Program-made: the position numbers and the translations under genes
Notes under the pieces: generated by a model
Database searches by the model: none
What the model was told of the DNA's origin: nothing
Seen by the model: only the letters and a program-made list of their open reading frames with translations
Shown here: piece by piece, positions 44,775 through 54,883 of the stretch
How the letters are laid out: every line of letters begins with the position of its first letter
Numbering within the stretch: the stretch's first letter is position 1
Assembly: GCF_007786455.1 (NCBI RefSeq)
Contig: NZ_VNJK01000009.1
Span: 1-64,000 of the forward strand
DNA: 64,000 bases
From: Paenibacillus agilis
GTDB lineage: Bacteria; Bacillota; Bacilli; Paenibacillales; Paenibacillaceae
Direction: 5' to 3'

Positions 44775-46355
44775 ATGACAGCAAGCAAGGCAAATCACAC
44801 GACAGAATGGGCGCATTGGCTTGAGGAAAGGGCGCAATTACTCCAACAGCATTGCTTATGGAAGCAAGGAGATAGTGTAGTGCTGGCTGTATCCGGAGGC
44901 CCTGATTCAATGCTAATGATGCATATGTTTGCCGCCCTGCGTCAACATCCAGAGATTGCCCCTAGCCATGTCATTGTCGCACATGTCCATCACGGGTTTC
45001 GTGGAGAAGAATCGGATGCAGAAGCCGAGCTTGTCCGTAAAGAAGCACAGTTGATCGGACTCCCCTGTGAGGTTGCAAGGGTAGATGCACCTTCTTATGC
45101 AACAAAACAAAAGATGAATGCCCAGGCAGCAGCACGAGAGCTGCGTTATACATATTTGCGTCAAATGGCAGAAAAGCACGGGGCTTCCTACATAGCATTA
45201 GCTCATCATGCAGACGATCAAGCAGAAACGGTCCTTATGCGTATGTTGCGCGGGGCAGGAACGGGTGGTTTGTCGGGGATGTCTTGGCGGCGAGCAGATG
45301 ACACGCAAGCAAACAGCGCTTCTTCTGATAAGGAACCTTTACTCCATTACATACGACCTCTGCTGGATATGCGAAAGAAGGACATCATTCAATTATGCAC
45401 GCAAGAGCAAATTCAGTATGCTGAGGATAGCAGCAATGAGAAGCGTACTTATTTACGCAATCGGTTAAGGATGGATATTATGCCTCTGCTTGAGCATGAG
45501 AACCCACAAGCTGTACAATCCATTAGTCGAATTGCAGATACGCTCCGTGCTGATCATGATTGGATGGAGCAGGAAGCACAAGCATGGTATAACAGCTATG
45601 TTGAGAAGTGGGATGCAGAAGCAAACGTACATATTTCTAGTGTCAGAAATAGTGTTTCGAGGGTTGAGGTATATCGAACGCTCTATGAAGCGGGCTGTAT
45701 CGTGGCAAGAGAGGACTTTTTGAAGCTACATGTCGCTTTACAACGCAGATTGATTAAACTAATATTAAATTATCTTTATAAAGTAGCGGATCCGATTGAT
45801 TATGACACCATTGAGCGCGTTCGACTATCAGCGCTGCGTGACGTACCTTCCACTTGGAAGACGGATATAGGTCAAGGCATGGAATGCCGACGCGAATATG
45901 GCCAACTGCTCTGGCTACGACCATTTCCCCGCATGGAACAGTTGAATGCGGAACAAACCATAACTTTGCTGCGTCCTAATAAAGCAGGTTATACGGTTAT
46001 TCCATTTCACGCCTCAACTCTTCATTGGCGTATTACATCGCGGAAATTAAGCAGCTCAACAGCACTTGGGATATATGATGCAGCATTCGATGCAGATGCA
46101 TTGGAATGGCCACTCCACATACGCACAAGGCAGTCTGGTGACCGGATGCGGATTCAAGGACTAAATGGAAGCAAAAAGGTGCAAGATATGTTCGTCGATG
46201 CTAAAGTTCCTGCATCACTACGAGAGGTTTATCCGATCGTAACGGATTGTAATGGAACGGTACTTTGGGTGCCGGGCATACGTCGCTCTGATCAGGCACT
46301 GGTGCAGGTTCATACCAACACAATGCTTTATTTGTCTTTGGAGCCTAACATTTAG
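44775..46355 (+). CDS. tilS: tRNA(Ile)-lysidine synthetase
   Basis: A 526-residue enzyme that adds lysine to C34 of the tRNA-Ile with CAU anticodon so that it reads AUA. The N-type ATP pyrophosphatase loop VLAVSGGPDSMLMMHMF is at about residues 36-52, followed by HVHHGFRGEESD and ALAHHADDQAETVLMRMLRGAG. The C-terminal TilS domain carries IRTRQSGDRMRI and VQDMFVDAKVP. ATG 44775 follows CTGGAGG. It is paired with hpt, as in Bacillus. Confidence 0.96.
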   Translation: MTASKANHTTEWAHWLEERAQLLQQHCLWKQGDSVVLAVSGGPDSMLMMHMFAALRQHPEIAPSHVIVAHVHHGFRGEESDAEAELVRKEAQLIGLPCEVARVDAPSYATKQKMNAQAAARELRYTYLRQMAEKHGASYIALAHHADDQAETVLMRMLRGAGTGGLSGMSWRRADDTQANSASSDKEPLLHYIRPLLDMRKKDIIQLCTQEQIQYAEDSSNEKRTYLRNRLRMDIMPLLEHENPQAVQSISRIADTLRADHDWMEQEAQAWYNSYVEKWDAEANVHISSVRNSVSRVEVYRTLYEAGCIVAREDFLKLHVALQRRLIKLILNYLYKVADPIDYDTIERVRLSALRDVPSTWKTDIGQGMECRREYGQLLWLRPFPRMEQLNAEQTITLLRPNKAGYTVIPFHASTLHWRITSRKLSSSTALGIYDAAFDADALEWPLHIRTRQSGDRMRIQGLNGSKKVQDMFVDAKVPASLREVYPIVTDCNGTVLWVPGIRRSDQALVQVHTNTMLYLSLEPNI

Positions 46356-46523
46356 GTAATGTGCTTGGCGGATTCCCGTTATCTTGTATGCAGCGCGGCA
46401 GATGCCTGCTTGCTGGTTATATGGGTCTATTTCTAATTTTTGTATCGTCTATCGATGTGAATGGCGTATCAAGGTGGAATGGACTACATAAGTATTAGTA
46501 TTCACTCTAGGAGGGGCCCATCA

Positions 46524-47063
46524 TTGCATAACGACATTGAGAAAGTAGTAATAAGTGAAGAAGAAATTCAGGCGAGGGTGAACGAGTTGGGCGCACAACT
46601 AACTCGCGACTATGAGGGCAAGAAGCCGCTCGTCATTTGTGTATTAAAAGGCGCATTTATTTTTATGGCTGATTTGGTTAAGCGTATTGAAGTACCAATG
46701 GAAATGGACTTTATGGCTGTTTCCAGCTACGGCGCATCTACAGAGTCTTCTGGAGTCGTTCGTATTTTGAAGGATTTGGACGTATCAGTTGAAGATCGAG
46801 ATGTACTTATTGTAGAGGATATTATTGATACTGGCCTTACATTGAGCTACTTGATTAATATTCTAGAAGGACGTAAGGCAGCTTCTATTAAAGTAGTAAC
46901 TTTGTTCGATAAGCCTGCAAGACGCTCAGCGAATATGGAAGCAGATTACAAAGGATTCGTACTTCCTGATGAGTTTATCGTAGGCTATGGTCTTGATTAT
47001 GCCGAAGAATATCGTAACCTCCCTTACATCGGTGTTTTGAAGCCACACATCTATAGTAAATAA
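46524..47063 (+). CDS. hpt: hypoxanthine phosphoribosyltransferase
   Basis: A 179-residue purine salvage enzyme that makes IMP and GMP from hypoxanthine and guanine with PRPP. The PRPP motif [14 protein letters not shown] is at about residues 96-109, with [10 protein letters not shown] and the [22 protein letters not shown] segment. The frame opens at 46461, but TTG 46524 has AGGAGGGG 7 nt upstream and gives the family N terminus ([11 protein letters not shown]). In B. subtilis Hpt also associates with TilS and FtsH expression; the same tilS-hpt-ftsH order is kept. Confidence 0.96.
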   Translation: MHNDIEKVVISEEEIQARVNELGAQLTRDYEGKKPLVICVLKGAFIFMADLVKRIEVPMEMDFMAVSSYGASTESSGVVRILKDLDVSVEDRDVLIVEDIIDTGLTLSYLINILEGRKAASIKVVTLFDKPARRSANMEADYKGFVLPDEFIVGYGLDYAEEYRNLPYIGVLKPHIYSK

Positions 47064-47100
47064 TCATCTGCATGTCATTTATATTTGCTTGCGCATCGAG

Positions 47101-47130
47101 TTGTGATGGCGAGACATGCTATGATACAAT
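47101..47130 (+). promoter_or_regulatory. sigma-A promoter of ftsH
   Basis: TTGTGA (47101-47106) and TACAAT (47125-47130), 18-bp spacer, 30 nt before the ftsH start. An overlapping TATGAT (47120-47125) is an alternative -10. Confidence 0.5.
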
Positions 47131-47159
47131 AATTTCGTGTCTTTGAGAGGAGGTAGGGG

Positions 47160-49304
47160 ATGAGTCGCTTCATCAAGAACTCTGGTTTTTATCTAATTAT
47201 TTTTCTGGTTGTAGTGGGGATCGCCCAGTTTTTAGGCAGTGGGAAAGAAGCCGCTCACAATCCAAGATACGACCAGTTCCGTAAAGAACTAGCAGCCGGT
47301 AATATAGAAGAACTTAAAGTTCAATATGAAGGTCGATCCAACCTAGTCATCGGTAAATATAAGAGCATTCCTAAAGATGCCCCTGCAGGGACTAAATCCA
47401 AGGAATTTGTTACTTACATACCGGATACTGATTCGGCTGTGGAAGAGATTACAAAAGCTACTGATACGCAGAAGGATCTCAAGGTTGATTGGGTGAAGAT
47501 GAAGGAGCCTAGCATCTGGTTAACGCTCTTAACTTCCTTCCTTCCGTTAATTATTATGTTCATCTTGTTCTTCTTCTTGTTCAATCAAGCCCAAGGTGGC
47601 GGCGGCAAGGTTATGAACTTTGGTAAGAGCCGTGCTCGTTTGTACAATGAAGAGAAGAAGAAAGTTACGTTTGAGGACGTAGCTGGAGCAGATGAAGAGA
47701 AGCAGGAGCTTGTTGAGGTAGTTGAGTTCCTTAAAGACCCTCGTAAGTTTGCAGCACTTGGAGCGCGTATTCCAAAAGGTGTCCTGTTGAACGGTCCTCC
47801 CGGAACGGGTAAGACGCTTCTTGCGCGCGCGGTAGCAGGTGAAGCAGGTGTGCCATTCTTCAGCATCTCTGGTTCTGACTTCGTCGAAATGTTCGTCGGT
47901 GTCGGTGCTTCCCGTGTAAGGGATTTGTTCGAGAATGCAAAGAAAAATGCACCATGTATCATCTTTATTGATGAGATTGACGCAGTTGGTCGCCAGCGTG
48001 GAGCTGGAGTCGGCGGCGGTCATGATGAGCGTGAACAGACACTTAACCAATTGCTTGTTGAGATGGATGGATTCGGTGCTAATGAAGGTATTATTATCGT
48101 TGCAGCAACGAACCGCCCTGACATTTTGGACCCTGCCTTGCTTCGTCCAGGACGTTTTGACCGTCAGATTACGGTAGATCGACCAGACGTTAAAGGCCGT
48201 GAATCCGTGTTGCATGTACATGCACGCAACAAGCCATTAGCTAAGGATGTTAACTTGAACACAATCGCGAAGCGGACAACTGGGTTCACAGGTGCAGACC
48301 TTGAGAACTTGTTGAATGAAGCAGCGCTTCTAGCCGCTCGTAAGAACCATAAAGAAATTATTATGCAAGACATCGATGAAGCAATTGACCGCGTCATCGT
48401 TGGTACTGAGAAGCGCAGCCGCATGATTAGTGACCGTGAGAAGCGTATTGTGGCGTACCACGAAGCTGGTCATACGATTATTGGCTACTTCTTAGAGCAT
48501 GCTGATATGGTTCATAAAGTTACGATTATTCCACGCGGTAAAGCAGGCGGATACGTCATCATGCTTCCGAAGGAAGATCGTATGCTCGTTACGAAGCAAG
48601 AATTGTTGGATAAAGTAACAGGTCTTCTTGGTGGTCGTGTCGCTGAAGAAATCTTCATCGGCGAGATTGGTACCGGAGCTTACAGTGACTTCCAACAAGC
48701 AACTCGCATCGTGCGCAGCATGATTATGGAGTACGGTATGAGCGATAAGCTTGGTCCGATGCAGTTCGGTAATCGTCAAGGCGAAGTGTTCCTCGGTCGT
48801 GATATTGGACATGAGCAGAACTACTCGGATACGATTGCTTATCAAATCGACCAAGAGATGCAAGCTATGATTACTTCTTGCTACGATATTGCAAGAAACT
48901 TGCTTAAGAAGCATGAGCGTGAAGTTCATCTTATCGCACAGACGCTTCTTGAGAAAGAGACGCTTGATTTCGAACAGATTAAAGAACTTATCGACACTGG
49001 TAAGTTGGCTGATTCGGAAACAACATCTAACGGTCCATCCGTAACACTGAGCAAGAAGGAAACAACGGTTGTATCTGAAGATAACGCTGAGAAAGCTCCA
49101 ACTTCTGTGGAGCAACCAACGGAATCTAAAGCAGAACCGCATGTGGATATTCTTCCTCCAACGGATAAGACTCGTGCAAGCGATGTGAAGATTAATTTGG
49201 TTGGTAAGCCTGACAATGAGGTAGAACCAGCCGTTAATCCTGACACAACACCTACGAATGATTCTTCAACTCCTGAAGTGGAGAAGAAGGATGAAGATAA
49301 GTAA
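47160..49304 (+). CDS. ftsH: ATP-dependent zinc metalloprotease FtsH
   Basis: A 714-residue membrane AAA+ protease. Two membrane spans (about residues 8-26 and 118-140) enclose an outer domain. The AAA module has Walker A GPPGTGKT (about 211), Walker [14 protein letters not shown] and the SRH region with [18 protein letters not shown]. The zinc protease site HEAGH is at about 434. The final 90 residues are an acidic, Pro/Thr-rich tail (EEPKTE-like), longer than in E. coli. FtsH degrades membrane and regulatory proteins and is needed for sporulation in B. subtilis. ATG 47160 follows AGAGGAGG. Confidence 0.98.
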   Translation: MSRFIKNSGFYLIIFLVVVGIAQFLGSGKEAAHNPRYDQFRKELAAGNIEELKVQYEGRSNLVIGKYKSIPKDAPAGTKSKEFVTYIPDTDSAVEEITKATDTQKDLKVDWVKMKEPSIWLTLLTSFLPLIIMFILFFFLFNQAQGGGGKVMNFGKSRARLYNEEKKKVTFEDVAGADEEKQELVEVVEFLKDPRKFAALGARIPKGVLLNGPPGTGKTLLARAVAGEAGVPFFSISGSDFVEMFVGVGASRVRDLFENAKKNAPCIIFIDEIDAVGRQRGAGVGGGHDEREQTLNQLLVEMDGFGANEGIIIVAATNRPDILDPALLRPGRFDRQITVDRPDVKGRESVLHVHARNKPLAKDVNLNTIAKRTTGFTGADLENLLNEAALLAARKNHKEIIMQDIDEAIDRVIVGTEKRSRMISDREKRIVAYHEAGHTIIGYFLEHADMVHKVTIIPRGKAGGYVIMLPKEDRMLVTKQELLDKVTGLLGGRVAEEIFIGEIGTGAYSDFQQATRIVRSMIMEYGMSDKLGPMQFGNRQGEVFLGRDIGHEQNYSDTIAYQIDQEMQAMITSCYDIARNLLKKHEREVHLIAQTLLEKETLDFEQIKELIDTGKLADSETTSNGPSVTLSKKETTVVSEDNAEKAPTSVEQPTESKAEPHVDILPPTDKTRASDVKINLVGKPDNEVEPAVNPDTTPTNDSSTPEVEKKDEDK

Positions 49305-49333
49305 CAGCGGCTTAGTCTGCTGATCATTCTGAT

Positions 49334-49374
49334 AAGAGCACACCCTGCGGGGCGTGCTCTTATTTTTTTTATAT
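49334..49374 (+). terminator. ftsH terminator
   Basis: AAGAGCAC pairs with GTGCTCTT, with CCC/GGG inside, followed by ATTTTTTTT (T run 49363-49370). Confidence 0.92.
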
Positions 49375-49477
49375 TTGTCCAATTAGAAAAAATTAGTTTT
49401 CGGCGCATCAGGGCGGTTGAGGTTGATTAAGCGCGAATTATTAGGTGATTAGCTATTGCATGAGCTGTATTTGTGAA

Positions 49478-49506
49478 TTGACACACGTACTACCGTTGTG
49501 TAAATT
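49478..49506 (+). promoter_or_regulatory. nad operon promoter with inverted repeat
   Basis: TTGACA (49478-49483) and TAAATT (49501-49506) with a 17-bp spacer. AATTGACACA (49476-49485) and TGTGTAAATT (49497-49506) form a 10-bp inverted repeat with one mismatch that spans -35 to -10. A repressor such as the niacin-responsive NiaR (YrxA) would be the natural candidate; this is inference. Confidence 0.6.
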
Positions 49507-49540
49507 AAGTGTTAATGACAAGGCCAAGGAGTGGGTCTAC

Positions 49541-50485
49541 TTGCAATTGGAAGCATTGGCATTAGCGCGCAAAGAAGAGCAGAATCGCGAGCTGCGCGAG
49601 CGGCTTGAGCAGTTGAAGAAAGAAAGAAACGCTATTATTTTAGCTCATTATTATCAACGAGATGAGATTCAAGAAGTGGCAGATTTTCGTGGGGATTCTT
49701 TTTTATTGGCTCAAAAAGCCGCACAGACAGATGCGGAAGTAATCGTATTTTGTGGTGTTCATTTCATGGGGGAGAGCGCCAAAATACTGGCACCGAATAA
49801 AACGGTCATTATTCCTGACGAACGTGCTGGCTGTCCAATGGCAGATATGGTCCATGTTGATGGTCTTCGCAAGTTGAAGGCACAGCATCCAAATGCTAAG
49901 GTAGTTACATATATTAATTCATCTGCTGATATAAAGGCGGAGACAGATATATGCTGTACTTCTTCCAATGCGGTGAAAGTCATCGAATCGTTGGATGCAG
50001 AAGAAATTATATGGGTACCTGATAAGAATCTAGGTCATTATGTACAGCAGAAGACAGGTCGAGAAATGATTATTTGGGAAGGATATTGCAATACACACGA
50101 CATGCTCACAGTCAAAGATGTTGTGGAGATGAAAGCGCAGTATCCGAATGCCCAATTCGTCGTTCATCCAGAGTGCCGCCCTGAAGTGGTTGCGATGGGT
50201 GACTTTGTAGGCAGTACGACAGCTATTCTTGAATATTGTAGAGATTCTGATTGTACCGAATTTATTGTGGGTACGGAGGACGGAACTGGTTATCAGCTTC
50301 GTAAAGATAGTCCGCATAAGTCTTTCCACTTTGCTACAAAGTATTTGGTATGTCCGAATATGAAGGTTAACAATTTAAAGAAGCTAGTGAAGTGTTTGGA
50401 GAACATGGCGCCGCAGATTTATGTGCCGCCGCAAGTTGCTGAGCAAGCACGGCTATCATTGGAGCGCATGTTACAGGTAAAGTAG
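49541..50485 (+). CDS. nadA: quinolinate synthase A
   Basis: A 314-residue 4Fe-4S enzyme condensing iminoaspartate with dihydroxyacetone phosphate to quinolinate, the precursor of NAD. Segments: NAIILAHYYQRDEIQEVADF, VIVFCGVHFMGESAKIL (first cluster Cys), CPMADM, HPECRPEV (second Cys) and KYLVCPNMK (third Cys). The frame opens at 49445, but TTG 49541 with AAGGAG about 10 nt upstream fits the family better. Gene order is nadA-nadB-nadC, unlike the nadBCA order of B. subtilis. Confidence 0.95.
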   Translation: MQLEALALARKEEQNRELRERLEQLKKERNAIILAHYYQRDEIQEVADFRGDSFLLAQKAAQTDAEVIVFCGVHFMGESAKILAPNKTVIIPDERAGCPMADMVHVDGLRKLKAQHPNAKVVTYINSSADIKAETDICCTSSNAVKVIESLDAEEIIWVPDKNLGHYVQQKTGREMIIWEGYCNTHDMLTVKDVVEMKAQYPNAQFVVHPECRPEVVAMGDFVGSTTAILEYCRDSDCTEFIVGTEDGTGYQLRKDSPHKSFHFATKYLVCPNMKVNNLKKLVKCLENMAPQIYVPPQVAEQARLSLERMLQVK

Positions 50486-50555
50486 CATGCGCTACTCTTC
50501 TGTTCAAGCCTATCGTATGTTAGTAGAGGTATAAAATAGAAGGAGTGAAACGGTC

Positions 50556-52172
50556 ATGATACCGCGTTACTTAGTTGATTTCTCCTTAGATACCCTGCCA
50601 GAAGTGAAGACAGACGTTATTATTATCGGAGCTGGTATAGCTGGCTTATATACCGCTATTTTGGCAAGCAAGCACTATTATGTAACACTCATTACGAAGA
50701 AATCGCTATTCGACAGCAATACGCGTTATGCGCAGGGTGGCATTGCCGCTGTTATTGCAGATGATGATTCGCCATTATATCATCGACAGGACACGATTTT
50801 TGCTGGAGCAGGTCTTTGTGTAGAAGGGGCAGTAGACGCACTTGTACACGAGGGACCAGAAGGTGTGAAAGAGCTCATGAAGATGGGCACGACCTTCGAT
50901 CTTGAAAATGGCGAGCTGGCATTAACAAAAGAAGGAGCTCATAGTCATCGTCGTATTCTGCATGCCCAAGGTGATGCTACGGGCTATGAAATTGTCCGTG
51001 CACTTGCTGATAAAGTAGGAACGATCCCGAATATTGAAGTATGGGATGAGCATTTTGCGATTGATCTGATGGTCCATGAGGGCGAATGTCGGGGTGCTCT
51101 TATTCAGCGTCCAACAGGAGAGCGTTTATACTTAACTGGGAAAGCCACGGTGTTGTGTACAGGCGGAGCAGGACAGATGTATCGCTATACAACCAACCCG
51201 GAGGTTGCTACTGGAGATGGTATTGCGATGGCCTATCGAGCTGGTGCAGTTATTCAGGATATGGAGTTTATTCAATTCCATCCTACCGCTCTCTGTTATC
51301 CAAGCGCTCCGCGCTTTCTAGTATCGGAAGCTGTGCGTGGTGAGGGAGCCATTTTGCGCAATATTAAGGGTGAGCGCTTCATGAGTAACTACCACCCTCA
51401 GCTGGAGCTGGCCCCGCGGGATATCGTGGCGCGAGCTATTGTAAGTGAGATGGAAGCGACGAAGTCAACCTTTGTCTACTTAGATATGACGCATGAATCA
51501 GAAGAGATGGTAAAGCATCGCTTCCCGACTATTTATGAAACATGCCTGCAGTATGGGCTCGATTTATCTAGTGATTGGATTCCTGTTGCACCGGCTGCTC
51601 ATTATACGATGGGTGGCGTAAAGACAGATTTAAATGGTGAGACCAATCTAACGCGATTGTTTGCTTGTGGTGAGGCATCATCTACAGGCGTGCATGGTGC
51701 TAATCGTCTAGCCAGCAACTCATTGTCGGAGGCAATCGTATTTGGACGTCGGATCGTGGAATGTATTGATACGCTTGATCCCTTGTTGGAATTAAACACA
51801 CAGCTTGAGTATGATGATGGTCGCAAGGACCTGTCTATTCAGGCTGTGGTTGAGCGTCGGTTGAAGCTGCAAAAGGTTATGGTTCGTTACGTTGGACTGC
51901 ATCGTGATGAACAAAGCCTTAGCAAAGGTCAAGAAGAATTGCAGCGTCAGTTTGGATTTTTACAAACTCGATTAACGCGACGAGAAGATTTTGAATTTGC
52001 GAATTTGCTTACTTGTGCCAAGCTAACGACAGATAGTGCACTGTGGCGGCAAGAGAGCCGTGGCGCTCACTATCGGCTGGATTATCCAGAGCGCATGGAT
52101 GAACATTGGTTGAAGCATACTCTTGTTCAACGGGAACAAGGGATAACAGAGGAGAGAATTGCTCATGTTTAA
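50556..52172 (+). CDS. nadB: L-aspartate oxidase
   Basis: A 538-residue FAD flavoprotein that oxidises L-aspartate to iminoaspartate, the substrate of NadA. The dinucleotide-binding motif VIIIGAGIAGLYTAILA lies at about residues 22-38, then NTRYAQGGIAAV, HSHRRILHAQGDATG, QFHPTALCY and HYTMGGVKTDLNG; the C-terminal helical domain follows. ATG 50556 follows AGAAGGAGTG. It overlaps nadC by 8 nt. Confidence 0.97.
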   Translation: MIPRYLVDFSLDTLPEVKTDVIIIGAGIAGLYTAILASKHYYVTLITKKSLFDSNTRYAQGGIAAVIADDDSPLYHRQDTIFAGAGLCVEGAVDALVHEGPEGVKELMKMGTTFDLENGELALTKEGAHSHRRILHAQGDATGYEIVRALADKVGTIPNIEVWDEHFAIDLMVHEGECRGALIQRPTGERLYLTGKATVLCTGGAGQMYRYTTNPEVATGDGIAMAYRAGAVIQDMEFIQFHPTALCYPSAPRFLVSEAVRGEGAILRNIKGERFMSNYHPQLELAPRDIVARAIVSEMEATKSTFVYLDMTHESEEMVKHRFPTIYETCLQYGLDLSSDWIPVAPAAHYTMGGVKTDLNGETNLTRLFACGEASSTGVHGANRLASNSLSEAIVFGRRIVECIDTLDPLLELNTQLEYDDGRKDLSIQAVVERRLKLQKVMVRYVGLHRDEQSLSKGQEELQRQFGFLQTRLTRREDFEFANLLTCAKLTTDSALWRQESRGAHYRLDYPERMDEHWLKHTLVQREQGITEERIAHV

Positions 52173-53028
52173 TGTCGAACGGCTTATGCTGCGTGATCAA
52201 ATTTCAGCATGGTTGCGGGAGGATATTGGTACAGGGGATGTAACGACTACGTTTACCATTCCTCAAGGCCATCAATCGAAAGGTATCATTCACGCGAAAG
52301 AAGATGGAATCATTGCTGGCTTGCCTGTTGCAGAAGCTGTATTTGAGGTAGTTGATCCTAGTTTGCAATTTCGTGCCCTTGTACAAGAAGGAGATCGTAT
52401 CTCCAAAGGGACGGTACTGGCTGAGGTGGAAGGCAATACAGCTAGTATTTTGCAAGGTGAGCGGTTAGCATTAAATATGATGCAGCGTTTGTCTGGCATT
52501 GCTACTAAAACATCTGCTTATGTACAGTCGATAGCTGATCTTGAGGTTAGACTCGTTGATACTCGTAAGACGACACCTGGTCATCGTGCGTTGGAAAAGT
52601 ACGCAGTTCGAGTTGGCGGCGGCTCAAATCATCGTTATGGGTTGTATGATGCGGTCATGATCAAGGATAATCATATTAAGGGTGCTGGCGGCATTCGCGA
52701 GGCGGTTACTCGTGCCAAGGAGCAAATCCCTTACACGATGAAAGTGGAAGTAGAGACAGAATCATTGGTGCAAGTACAGGAAGCACTGGAAGCACAGGCT
52801 GATATTATTATGCTCGACAATATGCAGCTTGAACAGATGCGTGAAGCAGTCCAAATTATCCGATCCCATTCTCCTCATATATTAATTGAGGCATCTGGGG
52901 GAGTGAATCTGGATACAATTCGTGATAAGGCACTAACTGGCGTAGATATTATTTCAGTAGGTGCACTTACGTATTCGTTCCATGCTTTGGATATAAGTCT
53001 TGATTTGAATGAACAGAAAGAAGGTTAA
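52165..53028 (+). CDS. nadC: nicotinate-nucleotide pyrophosphorylase (quinolinate phosphoribosyltransferase)
   Basis: A 287-residue enzyme that turns quinolinate and PRPP into nicotinate mononucleotide. Signatures are [12 protein letters not shown] near the N terminus, [35 protein letters not shown] and [15 protein letters not shown] 52165 follows GAGGAGAG by 10 nt and overlaps the nadB stop. With nadA and nadB it completes de novo NAD ring synthesis in one operon. Confidence 0.97.
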   Translation: MFNVERLMLRDQISAWLREDIGTGDVTTTFTIPQGHQSKGIIHAKEDGIIAGLPVAEAVFEVVDPSLQFRALVQEGDRISKGTVLAEVEGNTASILQGERLALNMMQRLSGIATKTSAYVQSIADLEVRLVDTRKTTPGHRALEKYAVRVGGGSNHRYGLYDAVMIKDNHIKGAGGIREAVTRAKEQIPYTMKVEVETESLVQVQEALEAQADIIMLDNMQLEQMREAVQIIRSHSPHILIEASGGVNLDTIRDKALTGVDIISVGALTYSFHALDISLDLNEQKEG

Positions 53029-53032
53029 CGTT

Positions 53033-53803
53033 GTGATATTGGTCGTCGATATAGGCAATACCAACATAGTACTAGGTGTGTATGAAGAGAGCACGCTGCT
53101 CCATCATTGGCGCTTATCGACTAATCGTCAAGCCACTTCAGATGAGTATGGTGTTATGATCCACAATTTGTTCTCGATGGCGGGAGTGGCTATTAGCGAT
53201 CTCCATGGGGTAATCATATCATCTGTTGTTCCGCCTATTATGCGTACGATTGAGGAAATGTGCACGAAATATTTGAAGTACACGCCGCTTGTTGTAGGTC
53301 CTGGTGTCAAGACCGGATTGAACATACGCTATGAGAATCCGAAAGAAGTAGGCGCAGATCGCATCGTGAATGCAGTTGCTGCGATTGACCAATATGGTGG
53401 ACATGGGCCACTTGTAGTTGTTGACTTTGGTACAGCAACAACTTTTGATGTGATTGATGAGCAGGGCAGCTATCTGGGTGGGGCCATTCTGCCCGGTATT
53501 GGAATCTCAACAGAGGCGCTTTATCAACGTGCGGCCAAGCTGCCTCGTATCGAGTTGACGAAGCCTAAGTCTGTCATTGGAAGAAATACGGTGCACTCAA
53601 TGCAGGCGGGTATTATTTTTGGTTATGCTGGACAGGTTGATGGTATTATAGGTCGTATTGAAGAAGAGCTTGGCACGAAGCCGCTTGTGATTGCAACTGG
53701 CGGGTTAGCTGAGATGATAGCGAGTGAGTCCAAATCCATCGAGAAAACAGATCCGCTGTTAACGTTGGAAGGGCTGCGCTTAATTTATCTTCGGAATAAA
53801 TAA
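53033..53803 (+). CDS. coaX: type III pantothenate kinase
   Basis: A 256-residue ASKHA-fold kinase for the first step of CoA synthesis. It starts with the phosphate loop [15 protein letters not shown]. Other marks are the [13 protein letters not shown] segment, [15 protein letters not shown] and [22 protein letters not shown]. The start is GTG 53033, four nt past the nadC stop and preceded by AGAAGG. The frame is open further upstream inside nadC, but without an SD. NAD and CoA cofactor genes are thus adjacent. Confidence 0.95.
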   Translation: MILVVDIGNTNIVLGVYEESTLLHHWRLSTNRQATSDEYGVMIHNLFSMAGVAISDLHGVIISSVVPPIMRTIEEMCTKYLKYTPLVVGPGVKTGLNIRYENPKEVGADRIVNAVAAIDQYGGHGPLVVVDFGTATTFDVIDEQGSYLGGAILPGIGISTEALYQRAAKLPRIELTKPKSVIGRNTVHSMQAGIIFGYAGQVDGIIGRIEEELGTKPLVIATGGLAEMIASESKSIEKTDPLLTLEGLRLIYLRNK

Positions 53804-53920
53804 AGTCGATATAAATAACAAACATAACAAATAGTAAATATAAAGAAAGCTTATAGATGCGTAACCTAATTGGCTTTATTTGCGTCTAAGTGTATGTAGG
53901 AACGGGAGGCATCAATTGAA

Positions 53921-54835
53921 ATGACAGAAGTAATTACAGAACAAACACCAACAAAAGATCGTTCAGATATGCTTGTGCGTGGTATGGCTATGCAAGGACA
54001 GGTACGTGTATTTGCAGTTCGCACGACAAAGCTAGTCGATGAATTACAGCGCCGTCATGAGACTTATCCAACGGCAACAGCTGCGCTTGGTCGTACAGCT
54101 ACTGCAGCTGCAATGATGGGAGCTATGCTCAAAGGTAATGAAAAGCTGACAGTACAAGTAAAGGGCGATGGCCCGATTGGTCAAATTGTGGCCGATGCTA
54201 ACGCTAAAGGGGAAGTACGCGGTTATGCTATGCATCCGCAAGTTCATCTTGCAAGCAACAGTGAAGGTAAGCTTGATGTTGCAGGTGCAGTTGGTCGTGA
54301 GGGATTCATCCACATTACTAAAGACTTGGGTCTTAAAGAGCCTTATCGCGGAAGCTCCCCTATTATTTCAGGTGAGTTGGGTGAAGACTTTACGTATTAC
54401 TTTGCTACATCTGAGCAAACGCCATCAGCTGTGGGATTAGGCGTACTGGTAGATACCGACAATACGGTTCTTCATGCAGGCGGATTTATTATACAGCTGC
54501 TACCTGGATTGAGCGATGAGCAGATTACGAAGATTGAGAAGTCGCTAAGCACGCTACCACCATTGACGACGTTGTTGGATCAAGGGCTTGAGCTTGAAGA
54601 GCTGCTTGGCAGGATCGTAGATGATGTACAAATCATGGATACGCTGCCGATTGAGTTCCGCTGCCAATGTTCCCGTGATCGAGTAGAGGCGACATTAATC
54701 AGCTTAGGGAAGCAAGAGTTGAACGAGCTTATTGAAGAAGAAGGTCAGGCAGAAGTCGTTTGCCATTTCTGCAATGAGGCATATCAGTTTGATAAAGAAG
54801 ATTTAACTGCTTTGGTTGAGCGACTAGATACTTAG
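53921..54835 (+). CDS. hslO: 33-kDa redox chaperone Hsp33
   Basis: A 304-residue chaperone that becomes active when its zinc cysteines are oxidised. The N-terminal domain includes HETYPTATAALGRTATAAAMMGAMLKG and the C-terminal switch has the zinc site RCQCSRDR (CxC) and VCHFCNEA (CxxC), about 33 residues apart. ATG 53921 follows CGGGAGG at about 12 nt. It is followed by a parvulin gene, the usual hslO-yacD order in Bacillus. Confidence 0.97.
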   Translation: MTEVITEQTPTKDRSDMLVRGMAMQGQVRVFAVRTTKLVDELQRRHETYPTATAALGRTATAAAMMGAMLKGNEKLTVQVKGDGPIGQIVADANAKGEVRGYAMHPQVHLASNSEGKLDVAGAVGREGFIHITKDLGLKEPYRGSSPIISGELGEDFTYYFATSEQTPSAVGLGVLVDTDNTVLHAGGFIIQLLPGLSDEQITKIEKSLSTLPPLTTLLDQGLELEELLGRIVDDVQIMDTLPIEFRCQCSRDRVEATLISLGKQELNELIEEEGQAEVVCHFCNEAYQFDKEDLTALVERLDT

Positions 54836-54883
54836 GAAGTAAGAGATAAAGAAGCCAATTCACAAGGACAGGGAAGCTGCCAT

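Noticed and set aside
47547-48221. 224-codon minus-strand ORF opposite ftsH
   Set aside because: FtsH is unmistakable on the plus strand with all motifs; the antisense frame has no recognisable domain.
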